A DNA stretch of 64,000 nucleotides, taken from assembly GCA_028343155.1 (NCBI GenBank), contig JAOLXX010000015.1:1-64000 (forward strand). Reading direction: 5' to 3'. The DNA comes from Polaribacter sp. Its GTDB lineage: Bacteria > Bacteroidota > Bacteroidia > Flavobacteriales > Flavobacteriaceae. The notes beneath the pieces are model-generated. The model worked only from the letters and a program-made list of their open reading frames with translations. It made no database searches and was not told where the DNA came from. Positions 62,611-64,000 of the stretch are shown in pieces (position 1 is the first letter of the stretch; each line of letters starts with the position of its first letter). Both the position numbers and the translations under genes were made by a program.

Positions 62611-62743
62611 AGTAAAAAAAAGGAACAGTAAAATTCTTCAACGAATCTAAAAGATTTGGATTTGTTAGAGAAGGCGAAGCAGTAGAGTTTGACCTTATAA
62701 AGGTCGAAAAGGTATAAATGTAGTAGGTGTTAGCATTATTTAA
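62611..62743 (+). pseudogene. Remnant of a cold-shock protein gene (CspA family)
   Basis: Reading from 62611 gives SKKKGTVKFFNESKRFGFV, the beginning of a CspA cold-shock protein with its RNP1 motif, but no ATG is left (TTAAGT stands there). The text then jumps to REGEAVEFDLI, skipping about 22 residues that should hold RNP2 (FVHVSGL-like). One base is missing near 62700, after which the frame reads GRKGINVVGVSII and stops. Lost start, internal deletion and frameshift show that the gene is dead. Confidence 0.85.
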
Positions 62744-62812
62744 TACTATTTTTAAAATTTTTTCCCAACACAATAATTCGCTTAAAACATTTTAAGCGAC
62801 TTATTTTTGGCT

Positions 62813-62820
62813 TATTTTTG
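62813..62820 (+). promoter_or_regulatory. -7 promoter box for ctaA
   Basis: TATTTTTG, 18 bases before the ATG at 62839. A second TATTTTTG is present at 62802-62809. Confidence 0.5.
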
Positions 62821-62838
62821 CAAAAACATCCGCCTCTT

Positions 62839-63861
62839 ATGAAAAATAAATTTTCAAAAACTATACAGGTTTCAATACTATCTGTGTACTTAATCTTCTT
62901 AGCAGGAGCAATCGTTAGAATGACTGGTTCTGGAATGGGATGCCCAGATTGGCCTAAATGTTTTGGCTATTATATTCCGCCAACATCTGAAGAACAAATT
63001 ACGTGGAAACCCAACACCTTATATGAACAAGGCTTTATCATTATTAAAGAGAACGCTTTATTTGTTGCAGAAAATGATTTAAAAACAGGAACTCTCTTCA
63101 ATACAAAAAATTGGTCTGAATACACAAAACACAATTACAACACCTTCAACAAATACCATACTTGGACAGAATATATAAACCGATTGGTTTCTGTTTTAGC
63201 TGGTTTTATCTTTCTTTTTCTCATTTATGGAGCATTTAAACAAAGAAAGACCGACAGAAGAATTCCATTATTGGCATTTGGTGCCTTCTTTTTAATGCTG
63301 TTTGAAGCCTGGTTAGGAAAAACAGTAGTCGACACCAATTTAACACCCGCTATCATAACGGTCCACATGGTTGTTGGATTAATCATTATTGCGCTTTTAT
63401 TAGGATTGAAATTTATAGTTTCCGACAATAAAAATACTTTTATATTCAATTCATTATTCAATAAACTTTTAATCATTTCTATAATTTTCTCATTAACACA
63501 AGTCGTAATGGGAACACAAGTGAGACAATTTATAGACGAACAAGTCAAATTATATGGCTTCGAAAACAAGAACCATAGTTTAATGAACCCTAGTTTTAAA
63601 TTCTATTTTCATAGATCCTTTACCATTGCAATTGTTTTAGTAAACTTTGGAATGCTCTACCTAAATCAACTGAAAAATTTAGGATACAAATTAATCAATT
63701 GGATTGTGTTCTTCATTTTCTTAGAAGCGATTACAGGAATTTTAATGTATTATGCCGAAATTCCAATGGGAACACAAGCAATTCACTTACTGGCTGGAGC
63801 TATTTTATTTGGATTACAGTTTTATCTGTGGTTGCAAAGCAGGAAGGTTGTTTCTACTTAG
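62839..63861 (+). CDS. ctaA: Heme A synthase (COX15/CtaA)
   Basis: Membrane enzyme of 340 residues that oxidises haem O to haem A for cytochrome oxidase. About eight membrane helices are seen. Motifs: GAIVRMTGSGMGCPDWPKCFG near the N-terminus (read as two parts), the haem-ligand His residues in YHTWTEYINRL and TVHMVVGL, and HRSFTIA plus AIHLLAGAILFG in the second half. The TTG at 62818 lies inside the promoter box and is not the start. It precedes the moaE end on the opposite strand. Confidence 0.92.
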   Translation: MKNKFSKTIQVSILSVYLIFLAGAIVRMTGSGMGCPDWPKCFGYYIPPTSEEQITWKPNTLYEQGFIIIKENALFVAENDLKTGTLFNTKNWSEYTKHNYNTFNKYHTWTEYINRLVSVLAGFIFLFLIYGAFKQRKTDRRIPLLAFGAFFLMLFEAWLGKTVVDTNLTPAIITVHMVVGLIIIALLLGLKFIVSDNKNTFIFNSLFNKLLIISIIFSLTQVVMGTQVRQFIDEQVKLYGFENKNHSLMNPSFKFYFHRSFTIAIVLVNFGMLYLNQLKNLGYKLINWIVFFIFLEAITGILMYYAEIPMGTQAIHLLAGAILFGLQFYLWLQSRKVVST

Positions 63862-63902
63862 TTATTGACAATAACTAAAAATTCCGTGAACTAAAAACTC
63901 AT

Positions 63903-64000
63903 TTAAGGATGAGCATTTACCCAAACTTCTCCATTTGAAAAGTGTTCTTTTTTCCAAATAGGAACTATTTCTTTTAAGGTATCTATCGCAAATTCGCAGG
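63903..64000 (-). CDS. moaE: Molybdopterin synthase catalytic subunit, 3' end only
   Basis: Only the last 31 codons lie in the window; the gene runs off the right edge. The translated end is CEFAIDTLKEIVPIWKKE followed by HFSNGEVWVNAHP and a stop. MoaE proteins share this C-terminal region, including the Lys-Lys catalytic segment PIWKKE. MoaE with MoaD inserts sulfur to form molybdopterin. The call depends on 31 residues but the motif is distinctive. Confidence 0.8.
   Translation of the reverse strand, partial: CEFAIDTLKEIVPIWKKEHFSNGEVWVNAHP

Overview
The window looks like chromosome from a marine member of the Flavobacteriaceae (Polaribacter/Tenacibaculum-like). It is strongly AT-rich. Many genes carry the Bacteroidetes -7 promoter box TAnnTTTG a few bases upstream of their start, and Shine-Dalgarno sequences are weak or absent. 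Typical phylum genes are present: a T9SS/gliding lipoprotein (SprE/PorW), a T9SS C-terminal sorting domain on an M1 peptidase, a complete Bat operon, a TonB-dependent receptor, an AtpZ-DUF6168-AtpBEFHAG ATP synthase cluster without beta/epsilon genes, and DUF4271/DUF4296/DUF5687 proteins. No rRNA, tRNA, CRISPR array, phage or intact insertion sequence was seen.

Layout. 0-10.5 kb: cell-wall carboxypeptidase, YraN, TlpA-like protein, CvpA, HemD/DUF4271, then a tight GT2-dihydroorotase-lipoprotein run, an epimerase and TyrS. 10.5-18 kb: two alpha/beta hydrolases, aminopeptidase P, a DEAD-box helicase, an ABC ATPase and a decayed DUF5687/ABC gene pair. 18-26.4 kb: sprE, bactofilin and the F0F1 ATP synthase genes. 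26.5-30.5 kb: a decayed lipoprotein gene, an intact lipoprotein gene and a hybrid histidine kinase whose receiver domain is frameshifted. 30.7-43 kb: ALDH7, LuxE-like protein, MFS, ThiL, M1 peptidase, LpxH, aminotransferase, TonB-dependent receptor. 43.2-52.4 kb: MoxR-DUF58-DUF4381-like-BatA-BatB-BatC-BatD-BatE, interrupted by a four-helix-bundle gene. 52.4-57.6 kb: two SulP transporters around a beta-carbonic anhydrase, an apparent inorganic-carbon uptake unit. 57.6-64 kb: dGTPase, class I ribonucleotide reductase with the ATP-cone on NrdB rather than NrdA, a decayed cold-shock gene, heme A synthase and the 3' end of moaE.

The most unusual structure is a set of 8-bp-periodic repeat arrays (unit TNNAAYTG and its reverse complement) found at three places inside the Bat operon. 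They flank the four-helix-bundle gene and supply the start-codon context of two Bat genes. Other points are the NrdB ATP-cone, five decayed or frameshifted genes, a terminator-like hairpin between atpE and atpF, and a sigma54-like promoter. Most of the rest is ordinary core genome; I did not find a clearly new multi-gene system.
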